Origin: Thermodesulfobacteriota bacterium
GTDB lineage: Bacteria; Desulfobacterota_D; UBA1144; Nemesobacterales; UBA2774
Length of the DNA stretch: 12,106 nt
NCBI GenBank assembly: GCA_039028315.1
Contig: JBCCIH010000052.1
Location: forward strand, 1-12,106
Direction: 5' to 3'
Shown here: positions 1 to 6,322 of the stretch, one piece after another
Numbering within the stretch: position 1 is the stretch's first letter
Layout: the number at the start of each line of letters is the position of its first letter
Program-made: the position numbers and the translations under genes
The notes under the pieces: generated by a model
Told to the model about the DNA's origin: nothing
Seen by the model: the letters and a program-made list of their open reading frames with translations, nothing else
Database searches by the model: none

Positions 1-189
1 AATCCTGCGCCCCCAACTAACCAACCTATAGCTGCGCCAACGCCAGCCCCGACTGCTCAGCCGACATCTCAGCCTACAAGTCCAACTCCTTTCCCAATAC
101 CAACTCAAGCCCCAAACCCAACACCCGCTCCAACACCACTTCCAACCGCGGCTCCCACGCCACGCCCCACCAGCTCACCTCCCGGAGGG
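1..189 (+). repeat. Pro/Thr-rich low-complexity coding stretch (stalk of the CAP protein)
   Basis: Positions 1-189 encode about 63 residues built from irregular PTP, APT, QPT and SPT units with no large hydrophobic core. The DNA is correspondingly C-rich (cca, act, cct codons) and differs in composition from the AT-rich remainder of the window. It is a degenerate, not exact, repeat. Such linkers usually hold a domain away from the cell surface and are prone to length variation. Confidence 0.7.
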
Positions 190-615
190 TTAAATGATTT
201 TCAATCAGAGGTTTTAGATTTAGTGAATAATGCCCGGGCGCAAGCAAGAAATTGCGGTTCAGATTTCTTTCCTTCAGCACCACCAGTGGGTTGGGATGAG
301 AGAATACAGGACGCTGCTCAGCTTCATTCTGAGGATATGGCGGACAATCAAAACTTTAGCCATACAGGCACTAACGGTTCAGACACTGGAGACAGACTAC
401 TGATGCAAAACTATAATTGGAACTCATGGGGAGAGAATATTCTAGTAGGTTTAGACAACGCGCCAGACGCTGTAGACGCTTGGATAGGATCTTCAGGGCA
501 CTGCAGCATAATTATGAGCCCTTCGCTAAGGGAGGTAGGGGCAGGATTTGCTCAAGGAATTTTTCAGGGCAGAACATCCTTTTATTGGACACTCGTATTT
601 GCAACAGAGAGATGA
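1..615 (+). CDS. Secreted CAP-domain (SCP/PR-1-like, YkwD-type) protein, 5' end missing
   Basis: The reading frame is open from base 1 to the TGA at 613-615 and gives 204 visible residues; the start lies left of the window. Residues 1-63 are almost only Pro, Thr, Ala, Ser and Gln with many PT/TP steps, which looks like an extended extracellular stalk. Residues 64-204 form a CAP domain: the helix VNNARAQAR (75-83), LHSEDMADNQNFSHTG (108-123), WGENI (143-147) and GSSGHCSIIMSP (163-174). H121, E145 and H167 match the CAP cavity residues. C85 and C168 are placed for the disulfide common in bacterial members. A GTG at 223 would give a shorter reading, but it falls inside the first CAP helix, so the longer frame is right. 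Bacterial CAP proteins are secreted and mostly of unknown activity. A signal peptide would be outside the window. Confidence 0.85.
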   Translation, partial: NPAPPTNQPIAAPTPAPTAQPTSQPTSPTPFPIPTQAPNPTPAPTPLPTAAPTPRPTSSPPGGLNDFQSEVLDLVNNARAQARNCGSDFFPSAPPVGWDERIQDAAQLHSEDMADNQNFSHTGTNGSDTGDRLLMQNYNWNSWGENILVGLDNAPDAVDAWIGSSGHCSIIMSPSLREVGAGFAQGIFQGRTSFYWTLVFATER

Positions 616-619
616 ACTC

Positions 620-1144
620 TTAGTCCTGTTTATGTAATTCTTTTTTAAAGCGTTTGAAATTCTCGATATAATGCCTGGCAGAGTATTTGAGCTCCTCTAC
701 AACTTTCTCATCTACCTTTTTAATAACCTTTGCTGGTGATCCAAGAGCAAGTGAGTTATTAGGAATTTCCTTTCCCTGAGGCACTATGCTATTTGCTCCT
801 ATTATACAGTTGTTTCCAATCTTGGCGTTGTTTAAGATAACAGAGTTTATACCAATTAAGCTGTTGTCGCCTACTGTGCATCCGTGGAGCATAGCCTGGT
901 GACCAACAGTTACTCCCTTACCGATATCAAGTGGGATTCCCCCGTCAGTGTGTATTACCACCGCGTCTTGAATATTTGTACCTTCGCCGATAGTAATAAC
1001 ATCATTATCGCCTCTAATCACAACATTAAACCATATGCTTACATCGTTATGGATCACCACTGAGCCTATAACTGTTGCATTGTCGGCAATAAAATAGTCC
1101 TCAGCCAATATTTCAACTTTCCTTTCTCCAAGTGAGTAGATCAC
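620..1144 (-). CDS. Gamma-carbonic anhydrase family hexapeptide-repeat protein (YrdA/PaaY-like)
   Basis: This 174-residue protein has the left-handed beta-helix pattern of [LIV]GxxxxI hexapeptides from about residue 20 to 140, followed by a C-terminal helix. Three histidines, H65 (VVIHTD), H82 and H87 (VGHQAMLHGC), have the spacing of the zinc ligands in CamH/YrdA-type members, and the RGD at 44-46 is also typical. The length is normal for the family. These proteins form trimers with metal at subunit interfaces. Some hydrate CO2, while many have no proven activity, so carbonic anhydrase function is not certain. The start is a GTG preceded by GGGAG at a spacing of about 5 nt. The gene lies 53 bp downstream of ispE and may be cotranscribed with it. 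Its 3' end faces the CAP gene with only 4 bp between the stop codons. Confidence 0.9.
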   Translation of the reverse strand: MIYSLGERKVEILAEDYFIADNATVIGSVVIHNDVSIWFNVVIRGDNDVITIGEGTNIQDAVVIHTDGGIPLDIGKGVTVGHQAMLHGCTVGDNSLIGINSVILNNAKIGNNCIIGANSIVPQGKEIPNNSLALGSPAKVIKKVDEKVVEELKYSARHYIENFKRFKKELHKQD

Positions 1145-1185
1145 GTTAGCTCCCAGTTTGTTGTAGATTTAAATCGCATATTTTT

Positions 1186-1191
1186 ATTATA
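1186..1191 (-). promoter_or_regulatory. Possible -10 element for the gamma-carbonic anhydrase gene
   Basis: On the minus strand the short gap after ispE contains a perfect TATAAT, about 42 bases before the GTG start of the downstream gene. I see no good -35 hexamer at 16-18 bp and no TG extension, so this may be chance in AT-rich DNA. Confidence 0.25.
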
Positions 1192-1197
1192 GCCCGA

Positions 1198-2082
1198 TTA
1201 GATGAGCTTATGCCAGCCCTTAACTGTTTTTGCCAGGAACACTCTAAAGGTCGGGCTTGTTTTTAAATACTCATATATTTCATTCGCCTCATCCTCTTCT
1301 CTAAAAAGGGCAAATACACAAGAGCCGCTACCTGACATAAGAACTGATTTCAGCCCTAATGAGGAGAGAATCTCTTTGTATGCTTTTATCTCAGGATACA
1401 AAGCCATAGCCGCTGGCTCTAAGTCATTTTGGAGCGGCGGCTCTACATCCTTATTGTTAAAATCCTCTATGTGCTTATTAAAATCCTCATCACTAATCGT
1501 CTCAATCTGCTTTTGATTATTCAACTCGTCCCATTTTTGGTAGACCTCTTGAGTTGAGCTATGAATATTGGGACAAACAATTACGTAGTGAAATGAGGGA
1601 AATTCTCTAAGTGTCGTTATTTTCTCACCAATACCCTCCATAACTGCAGATTGTGATCGTATAAAAAAACTCACATCTGCTCCAAGTTGCGGGGCAATAT
1701 TTGCCAATTCTTGCTCAGATAGCGCTTTGGTAAGTCTGCTCAAACCAACCAAAACTGCGCCTGCATTACTGCTTCCCCCGCCAAGTCCCGCTCCTTGGGG
1801 TATTTGCTTTTTTATGAAAATTTTTACTCTAGACTCAAGCCCGCTTGCCTTTATAAACAGATCCGCCGCTTTCCAAGCCAGATTATCACTGCCTTTGGGT
1901 ATATCAAGACCATTTGAATCAAGATCTATGCCGCTTCCCTCTTCTAGCTCAATTTGAACCTCATCAAATAAGTTGACCGGTTGTATTATGGAGCGAAGCT
2001 CGTGGTACCCGTCTTGTCTTAACCCTAGAATTTCGAGGGTTAAGTTCACTTTTGCCGGCGATAAAAGCTTTATATAACTCAT
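1198..2082 (-). CDS. ispE: 4-diphosphocytidyl-2-C-methyl-D-erythritol kinase
   Basis: IspE phosphorylates CDP-methylerythritol at the 2-hydroxyl with ATP, the fourth step of the cytosolic MEP pathway to isoprenoids. The 294-residue product is a complete GHMP kinase of normal length. It has an N-terminal SPAKVNLTL with the catalytic lysine K11, the glycine-rich ATP loop PQGAGLGGGSSNAG at 95-108, QLGADVSFF at 132-140 with the catalytic aspartate D136, and the C-terminal MSGSGSCVFALF at about 249-260. The ATG start is the only reasonable one, yet no Shine-Dalgarno sequence precedes it. It leads a possible two-gene unit with the gamma-carbonic anhydrase gene. In many proteobacteria ispE lies beside prs and pth, which are not here. 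Confidence 0.96.
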   Translation of the reverse strand: MSYIKLLSPAKVNLTLEILGLRQDGYHELRSIIQPVNLFDEVQIELEEGSGIDLDSNGLDIPKGSDNLAWKAADLFIKASGLESRVKIFIKKQIPQGAGLGGGSSNAGAVLVGLSRLTKALSEQELANIAPQLGADVSFFIRSQSAVMEGIGEKITTLREFPSFHYVIVCPNIHSSTQEVYQKWDELNNQKQIETISDEDFNKHIEDFNNKDVEPPLQNDLEPAAMALYPEIKAYKEILSSLGLKSVLMSGSGSCVFALFREEDEANEIYEYLKTSPTFRVFLAKTVKGWHKLI

Positions 2083-2115
2083 AAATCATTATTATTACCG
2101 ATTATTTGTCTAAAG

Positions 2116-2153
2116 TTTATAGCCGTACGTATATATTTAAGGTTAAATCGTAC
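2116..2153 (-). promoter_or_regulatory. Inverted repeat and possible -10 upstream of ispE
   Basis: On the plus strand, gtacg (2125-2129) pairs with cgtac (2149-2153), and inside it atttaa-gg-ttaaat (2135-2148) is a perfect inverted repeat; a 5-nt tatat bulge separates the two arms on one side. On the minus strand a TATAAA lies at 2121-2116, directly next to the palindrome and about 34 bases before the ispE start. The palindrome would therefore cover the -35 region, which suits an operator. No good -35 is visible, so the promoter call is weak. Confidence 0.3.
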
Positions 2154-2246
2154 AGTGCCCATATAGTTAAAACATAATAATTACAGTCACTTATCATAAT
2201 TAGTCGCTAGTTTTAAGTAATATTCTTAAATTTATCGAAAAACCCC

Positions 2247-2275
2247 TTGACATTTAAAGTAAAATACTTTATTTT
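2247..2275 (+). promoter_or_regulatory. Sigma70-type promoter of the candidate small RNA
   Basis: A perfect TTGACA (-35, 2247-2252), a 17-base spacer (2253-2269) and TATTTT (-10, 2270-2275) form the best promoter I found by eye in this window. Transcription would begin near 2281-2284. The nearest protein start on this strand is about 185 bases further on, beyond a strong terminator. Confidence 0.65.
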
Positions 2276-2281
2276 TATATA

Positions 2282-2369
2282 CAGAGTTAAACAGCATACT
2301 TAAAAATCATCCTCCATCCTCCTTTAAGAGAACGGGAGCACTTCTTGAGCAAGAAGTTCTCCCGTTTTT
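2282..2369 (+). ncRNA. Candidate ~88-nt small RNA with anti-Shine-Dalgarno loop
   Basis: The segment runs from a consensus-like promoter to a strong intrinsic terminator and contains no usable ORF. cttaaa (2299-2304) pairs with tttaag (2323-2328) and encloses an 18-nt loop (2305-2322) that carries CCTCC twice, at 2311-2315 and 2318-2322. CCUCC is the anti-Shine-Dalgarno core of 16S rRNA, and loops of this kind occur in small RNAs that bind ribosome-binding sites, for example the alphaproteobacterial cuckoo RNAs. The first stem has only one G-C pair and may be mostly open. I recognise no known RNA family. The alternative is a leader/attenuator of the downstream lipoprotein gene: the loop could also pair with GAGGAT (2459-2464), which contains that gene's ribosome-binding site. 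Confidence 0.45.
2331..2369 (+). terminator. Strong intrinsic terminator
   Basis: aacgggag (2331-2338) pairs with ctcccgtt (2359-2366) and acttctt (2340-2346) with aagaagt (2351-2357), separated by one c/t mismatch and closed by the 4-base loop gagc. A run of five T ends at 2369. The 15 paired positions make this the clearest hairpin I noticed in the window. It terminates plus-strand transcription about 100 bases before the lipoprotein gene. Confidence 0.85.
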
Positions 2370-2392
2370 CATTATATAACCATTAGAATCTA

Positions 2393-2398
2393 TATAAT
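2393..2398 (+). promoter_or_regulatory. Possible -10 element for the lipoprotein gene
   Basis: A perfect TATAAT sits about 25 bases after the terminator and 70 bases before the TTG start. No convincing -35 hexamer is present at 16-18 bp. Because the terminator should block transcripts from the upstream promoter, the lipoprotein gene needs a start of its own, which gives this site some support. Confidence 0.35.
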
Positions 2399-2467
2399 AT
2401 TAGGATTATTGAGTAAAGTTATCAATTATCTCAAAGCACCAGACATTTCCACTAATTTGAGGATATT

Positions 2468-3202
2468 TTGTTCATAAAACACAACAAATCCCCTATTTTG
2501 TTATTCGTGATTGTTATAACGCTAGCGTTATCTAGCTGTGTACTTTTTAGAATGCTTGAGCTAAAAGACCAGCTAAATGATTTTGAAACTAATTTTGACT
2601 TAAACGATGAGAGCGGTCTTACCCTCGTTTTAAAAAACCCAGTTCTTCTATCAGATGATGTAATGTGGCTTATGAAGGGTAGTCCCACATCAGTAAAGCT
2701 AAATGAGCAAGGCCAGCTCTGGACCTATGTATTCGTAAAACAGCACACTACCTCTCAAGATGAGGGGGACTCTTTCGATATCCCGATCTTAATGGTAATA
2801 CAGGATGAAAAACTTACACAAGTAACTTTTCCAGAGCGTTTTCTAAACAACCTCTCGATACCACTTCTTAAACAAATGCTCTCTTCTATGGGCAACGCTG
2901 ACGTGAGTAAGCTTAAAAAAACTGCAAGCTCAACTTATTCTGGAGAAGATATACAGGAGATTCCAACCGCAGACAATGTAATGGAAACTCTTGGTCAGCC
3001 CTATGAGATAGAAGTCATGGATGATAAGTCAAAACTTACTTATCTCTATTTCCTACAAGACGCGCAAGGTAATGCTACAAAAGATAACTTAAACTTAGAG
3101 CTTTGGTTTACAGCCGGAAATGAAGATAAAGTGCTCACAAGCGTTGGCGGCAAGATCAGAGGAATAAAATTATATTTAAATTTTGATACACCTCAGAACT
3201 GA
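2468..3202 (+). CDS. Lipoprotein of unknown function with two BamE-like halves
   Basis: The 244-residue product starts at a TTG preceded by GAGG at a 5-nt spacing, and an in-frame stop at 2453 rules out a longer form. A hydrophobic signal (residues 9-20) leads to the lipobox LSSC with C24 as the lipidated cysteine. The mature part looks like an internal duplication. Residues 59-90 (DVMWLMKGSPTSV, then LWTYVFV) and 165-197 (DNVMETLGQPYEI, then LTYLYFL) share the helix-G-x-P-aromatic strand pattern of the SmpA/OmlA (BamE-like) fold. Each is followed by a hydrophobic strand and a turn (ILMVIQDEKL; LELWFTAGNEDKV). I do not recognise a named family, so the BamE relation is an inference from pattern. 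It converges on the transporter gene with 4 bp between the stop codons. Confidence 0.8.
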   Translation: MFIKHNKSPILLFVIVITLALSSCVLFRMLELKDQLNDFETNFDLNDESGLTLVLKNPVLLSDDVMWLMKGSPTSVKLNEQGQLWTYVFVKQHTTSQDEGDSFDIPILMVIQDEKLTQVTFPERFLNNLSIPLLKQMLSSMGNADVSKLKKTASSTYSGEDIQEIPTADNVMETLGQPYEIEVMDDKSKLTYLYFLQDAQGNATKDNLNLELWFTAGNEDKVLTSVGGKIRGIKLYLNFDTPQN

Positions 3203-3206
3203 ATAT

Positions 3207-4718
3207 TTATCTATTATCTGCTGACAGCCGAAGGCCCTTTGGCACAAGTACCCGCTCAGATAAATCGAACAGTCCTTGTACTAAAAGAGCAAGCACAGCA
3301 GCAGGCACAGCTCCTTCTAAGATCAGCCCAATATTGTCTAACCTTATTCCAGTTAAGATTGGCTGACCATATCCGCCGGCGCCAATAAGCGCGCCTAGTG
3401 TGGCAGTTCCAACATTTATTACTGCTGAGGTTTTTATTCCAGAGAGTATTGAGCGAGAGGCAAGAGGGATTTCTATCAATCTAAGTCTTGCAAAATCACT
3501 TAGGCCGAGTGCCTCTGCCGATTCTTTTATGTCGGTTGGTATATCCTTTAATCCTGAATATGTGTTTCGAACTATTGGTAGCAGGCTATATAGAAATAGT
3601 GCTACAATTGCCGGCACGGCCCCTATACCGAAAAACGGTATCATAAAAACTAAAAGAGCAAGTGAAGGTAGAGTCTGAATTACGCCCACTATTCCTAAAA
3701 CTAACTGTCCGACTTTCTGGTTTTTATATGCGAATATGCCAAGAGGAATCGATACAATAATCGCCGCGCTCAGTGATATAACTACCAAAAATAAATGCTG
3801 AAGGGTGTTTCTGTAGAGCCTACTAAGAAATGTCTCGCTTACAGGTGTAGTGTCGGCCAAATTCTCATCCCGAAGATAGTTAGATGCTATTACGCTGTCG
3901 GTAACGCCCTGCAATTTTGACTGAGCATTCATATCAACCATTTGCTGCTCTGAGATATTGCCTTGCAGATTTAATATCGCAGAAAGTGCGTCGGGATTTT
4001 TGCTGACCAGATCACTTCTATAAAGTAGTACTGCGAAATAGTCCTTAAAATGTTCTTCGTTATCCTTAAGAACTTTTATATTGTAGTAAGATATCTCAGC
4101 ATCGGTTGAATAAAGATCAACTACATCTATGTGGCCGCTCTCTAGTCCTCGGTAGGCTAGGTCATGATCTAGCCCGGTAACATTTTGCTGCGGGAGATCA
4201 TAGGCTTTCTTTATACTCGGCCAGCCGTCTCCTCTATTTAGAAACTCGCTTGTAAAACCAAATTTAAGATCCGGATGATTTCTCAGATCGGAAATAGTTT
4301 CTATACCTAGCTCACTGGCTCTTTCTTTTTTCATACCAAGTGCATAAGTGTTATTAAAACCAAGAGGGTCACTCATTTCTATACTCTGTTTTGAAAGCTG
4401 TTCTCTTAGTTGCGCCTGGCTTGAGATGTCTTGTGAGGAGTGGATCTCCTGGGTGATTGTCCCCGTATACTCAGGATAAATGTCTATATCACCTGTTCTA
4501 AGCGCGTTCCATAAAACTCTTGTGCCTCCAAGCTCTTTTCTATAATTCACCTGGGCGCCTTTTGATTCTGCGAGCTGTGTTATGATCTCGCCCAATATTA
4601 CAGACTCGGTGAATTTTTTGGAACCTACTTTGATCTCAGTATTTTGTTCTTCTGAACTTGTGCAAGAAATTACAAATAAACATATCAGAATTGCAAAGAT
4701 CATTGGGAGATTTTTCAC
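3207..4718 (-). CDS. OpuB/EgtU-type ABC transporter: substrate-binding protein fused to permease
   Basis: The 503-residue protein combines two transporter parts. Residues 1-19 are a hydrophobic signal ending in the lipobox VISC (C19). Residues 28-280 form an OpuBC-type periplasmic binding domain: KVGSKKFTESVILGEI (30-45), GDIDIYPEYTGT (76-87), FNNTYALGMK (121-130) and DLYSTDAE (201-208). Residues 305-490 are a permease with about five or six membrane segments and the EAA coupling loop ESAEALG...IEIPLA (399-420). The family imports betaine, choline and related trimethylammonium compounds, and includes the ergothioneine importers EgtU and EgtUBC. In H. pylori EgtU the permease comes first and the binding domain last; here the order is reversed. 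The GTG start overlaps the TAG of the ATPase gene by 1 nt (TAGTG) and follows AGGAG. Linkage to egtB and egtD makes ergothioneine the most attractive substrate, but this is inferred. Confidence 0.92.
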   Translation of the reverse strand: MKNLPMIFAILICLFVISCTSSEEQNTEIKVGSKKFTESVILGEIITQLAESKGAQVNYRKELGGTRVLWNALRTGDIDIYPEYTGTITQEIHSSQDISSQAQLREQLSKQSIEMSDPLGFNNTYALGMKKERASELGIETISDLRNHPDLKFGFTSEFLNRGDGWPSIKKAYDLPQQNVTGLDHDLAYRGLESGHIDVVDLYSTDAEISYYNIKVLKDNEEHFKDYFAVLLYRSDLVSKNPDALSAILNLQGNISEQQMVDMNAQSKLQGVTDSVIASNYLRDENLADTTPVSETFLSRLYRNTLQHLFLVVISLSAAIIVSIPLGIFAYKNQKVGQLVLGIVGVIQTLPSLALLVFMIPFFGIGAVPAIVALFLYSLLPIVRNTYSGLKDIPTDIKESAEALGLSDFARLRLIEIPLASRSILSGIKTSAVINVGTATLGALIGAGGYGQPILTGIRLDNIGLILEGAVPAAVLALLVQGLFDLSERVLVPKGLRLSADNR

Positions 4719-5464
4719 TATATATCTCCTAATGTGTCCAGATGAGTTCTCTGGGCGTTGATAAAGTTTGTTACAAAGGGATCAGCCGGAGTCTTGGCCA
4801 GATCATATATGGTTCCTTGCTGCACCATTCGGCCATCTTTTATCAGAACAATCTTGTCTCCAAAAAACGCAGCCTCTCCTATATCATGAGTGACCATGAC
4901 AACTGTTTTTTCGAGTTTGGTGAATATTTGTTTTAGGTCTTTTTGAAGCTCACTCCTAATAAGGGGGTCCAAAGCTCCGAGGGGCTCATCCAAAAGCAGT
5001 ATGTCGGGGTCTAGTATAAGGGCGCGCATAAGGCTAAGACGCTGTCTTTGGCCACCTGAGATTTGAATGGGATACCGACTCAGCGCATCCTGGGGATATT
5101 TTGTAAGGGCGCAAAGCTCTTGTATTCGCTTCTCTATGCTAGAGTCCTGCCAACCTAGATATCTAGCCATAAGTGAGACATTCTCATGAGCAGTTAGGTT
5201 TGGAAAGAGTCCGCCCTCTTGAATTACATATCCCATCTTGTGACGCAGATGCATTATGTTGCTTGGGTTTATTATTTCTCCATCAACACTGACTTTGCCG
5301 ATGTCGGGTCTTATTAAACCTATAATTGTTCTTAAAATTGTAGATTTACCACATCCGCTCGGACCGATTAAGCAGGTGGTACTTCCGGTCCCAATCTCCA
5401 GATTGATATCATCAACGGCCAAATTCTCACCGTAGCGTTTGGTAATGTTTGTGAGGTTTATCAC
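4718..5464 (-). CDS. ABC transporter ATPase (OpuCA/EgtV type, no CBS domains)
   Basis: This 248-residue cytoplasmic ATPase drives the fused binding/permease protein encoded directly downstream. All the ABC motifs are present: Walker A GPSGCGKST (34-42), Q-loop Q82, signature ISGGQ (135-139, Ile in place of the usual Leu), Walker B ILLLDE (155-160) followed by the D-loop ALD, and switch histidine H193 in VTHD. It ends at the core domain, whereas many OpuCA and EgtV-type ATPases carry a C-terminal CBS pair that senses ionic strength or other signals. The lack of CBS argues against simple osmotic gating. The GTG start has GGAG only 2 nt upstream, which is unusually close, and no better start is visible. 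It follows the preceding gene by 15 bp. Confidence 0.93.
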   Translation of the reverse strand: MINLTNITKRYGENLAVDDINLEIGTGSTTCLIGPSGCGKSTILRTIIGLIRPDIGKVSVDGEIINPSNIMHLRHKMGYVIQEGGLFPNLTAHENVSLMARYLGWQDSSIEKRIQELCALTKYPQDALSRYPIQISGGQRQRLSLMRALILDPDILLLDEPLGALDPLIRSELQKDLKQIFTKLEKTVVMVTHDIGEAAFFGDKIVLIKDGRMVQQGTIYDLAKTPADPFVTNFINAQRTHLDTLGDI

Positions 5465-5479
5465 GGCTCCATCACTGTC

Positions 5480-6250
5480 TTAGAACGATAGGGCTTGATC
5501 ATATTTTTTTGATAGAAATATTTGCTGTCTGCAAAATTCAATTTTGTTTAGATATGCTGATTTCTCTTTTTCATTATCAGAAAGTTCATGGGATTGAGAT
5601 AGCTTTTCAATTGCTTGGGTAAATTCGTTAAGCTTTATATGAAATTCTGCCATTGAAGTATTAAGCGCCACTTTCCTTTCCGGATTATTTTTAGTATCTA
5701 TTTGCATTAGTGCAGATATTGCAGATTTTGGCCCTTCAAAATCACAAATTAAGTATGCTCTTTCGAGTGCTATATTGATCGAGTCATCAATTTCCAGATA
5801 CTGATCATACAGTGACACTATCTTTTTCCAGTCAGTGGATTCGTAGTCTTTTGATAGTGCATGACAAGCGCATATGCCTGCTCTTAGGTGGTATTCGCTG
5901 ACCTGGGTTCCGCCAGCTGATTTGTTTATAAACTCTAGCCCTTCGTTAATAAGTCTTTTGTCCCACAGAAGGCGATTTTGGTTTTTTAGATCGGGTACCC
6001 TGGCCACATTATTAATTATTGCCCTTAATCTTGATGCCTTAAGAAGCATGTAGGCAATAAGCGCATAAGTCTGGGGCTTATCAGCCTGAGGTTGTTTTAA
6101 TAGTTCCTTAGTTGACTTTATAACTTCCCTGTATTCATCGCGCTCTTCATAGTTTGTGCCCTTGTAAGCGGCCTCAAAACAAAGATTATACTTCTCATAT
6201 TTTATCTTTAGTTCTTGAGCCAGAGTGGTGCTCTTGGTTTTTGATTTCAT
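5480..6250 (-). CDS. Stand-alone ECF42-type sigma factor C-terminal (TPR-like, DUF6596) domain protein
   Basis: The 256-residue all-helical protein matches, as far as I can recall the family, the region after the sigma domains in ECF42-type RNA polymerase sigma factors. Signatures are YNLCFEAAYKG (21-31), LIAYMLLKASR (64-74), NRLLWDKRLINEGLEFI (92-108), EYHLRAGICACHA (119-131), TDWKKIVSLYD (139-149) and LERAYLICDFEG (162-173). Full ECF42 proteins are about 400 residues with sigma2 and sigma4 at the N-terminus. Here the protein begins at the linker, an in-frame stop lies about 40 bases upstream, and the next gene is 72 bp away, so no sigma domains are encoded. It cannot be a sigma factor by itself; a protein-protein interaction role is a guess. 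There is no Shine-Dalgarno before the ATG. It sits inside the ergothioneine block, before the transporter genes. Confidence 0.75.
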   Translation of the reverse strand: MKSKTKSTTLAQELKIKYEKYNLCFEAAYKGTNYEERDEYREVIKSTKELLKQPQADKPQTYALIAYMLLKASRLRAIINNVARVPDLKNQNRLLWDKRLINEGLEFINKSAGGTQVSEYHLRAGICACHALSKDYESTDWKKIVSLYDQYLEIDDSINIALERAYLICDFEGPKSAISALMQIDTKNNPERKVALNTSMAEFHIKLNEFTQAIEKLSQSHELSDNEKEKSAYLNKIEFCRQQIFLSKKYDQALSF

Positions 6251-6288
6251 AGCAGCATGATCTAAATATATTGGATTTATTGAAGGAT

Positions 6289-6297
6289 ATTATATCA
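6289..6297 (-). promoter_or_regulatory. Extended -10 promoter inside the ergothioneine block
   Basis: On the minus strand the 72-bp gap upstream of the ECF42-like gene contains TGATATAAT, a perfect extended -10 (TGnTATAAT). Transcription would begin near 6282, about 32 bases before the ATG. No good -35 is visible at the normal distance, but extended -10 promoters can work without one. It could uncouple the last three genes from egtB-egtD. Confidence 0.4.
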
Positions 6298-6322
6298 GAA
6301 AAGTCGCAACTAAGTAGCTCTT

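Larger units (their letters stand above)
2083..2467. other. 385-bp intergenic region between divergent genes
   Basis: The region is very AT-rich and lies between ispE (leaving on the minus strand) and a lipoprotein gene (leaving on the plus strand). From left to right it holds a palindrome and possible -10 for ispE (2116-2153), a featureless stretch (about 2160-2245), a strong plus-strand promoter (2247-2275), a C/U-rich segment and intrinsic terminator (together a candidate small RNA, 2282-2369), and a TATAAT just after the terminator that may drive the lipoprotein gene. I see no tRNA and no convincing small ORF in it. Confidence 0.7.

Noticed and set aside
74..283. Minus-strand ORF opposite the Pro/Thr-rich region
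   Set aside because: It is antisense to the CAP stalk; its Leu/Gly/Glu-rich translation simply mirrors the Pro/Thr codons.
3230..3246. Hairpin gccgaag-gcc-ctttggc near the end of the transporter gene as a terminator
   Set aside because: It is inside the coding region for the C-terminus, contains a wobble pair, and is not followed by a T run on either strand.
5480..6250. Calling the ECF42-like gene a sigma factor
   Set aside because: No sigma2 or sigma4 region is encoded in it or in the 72 bp upstream, where an in-frame stop is present.
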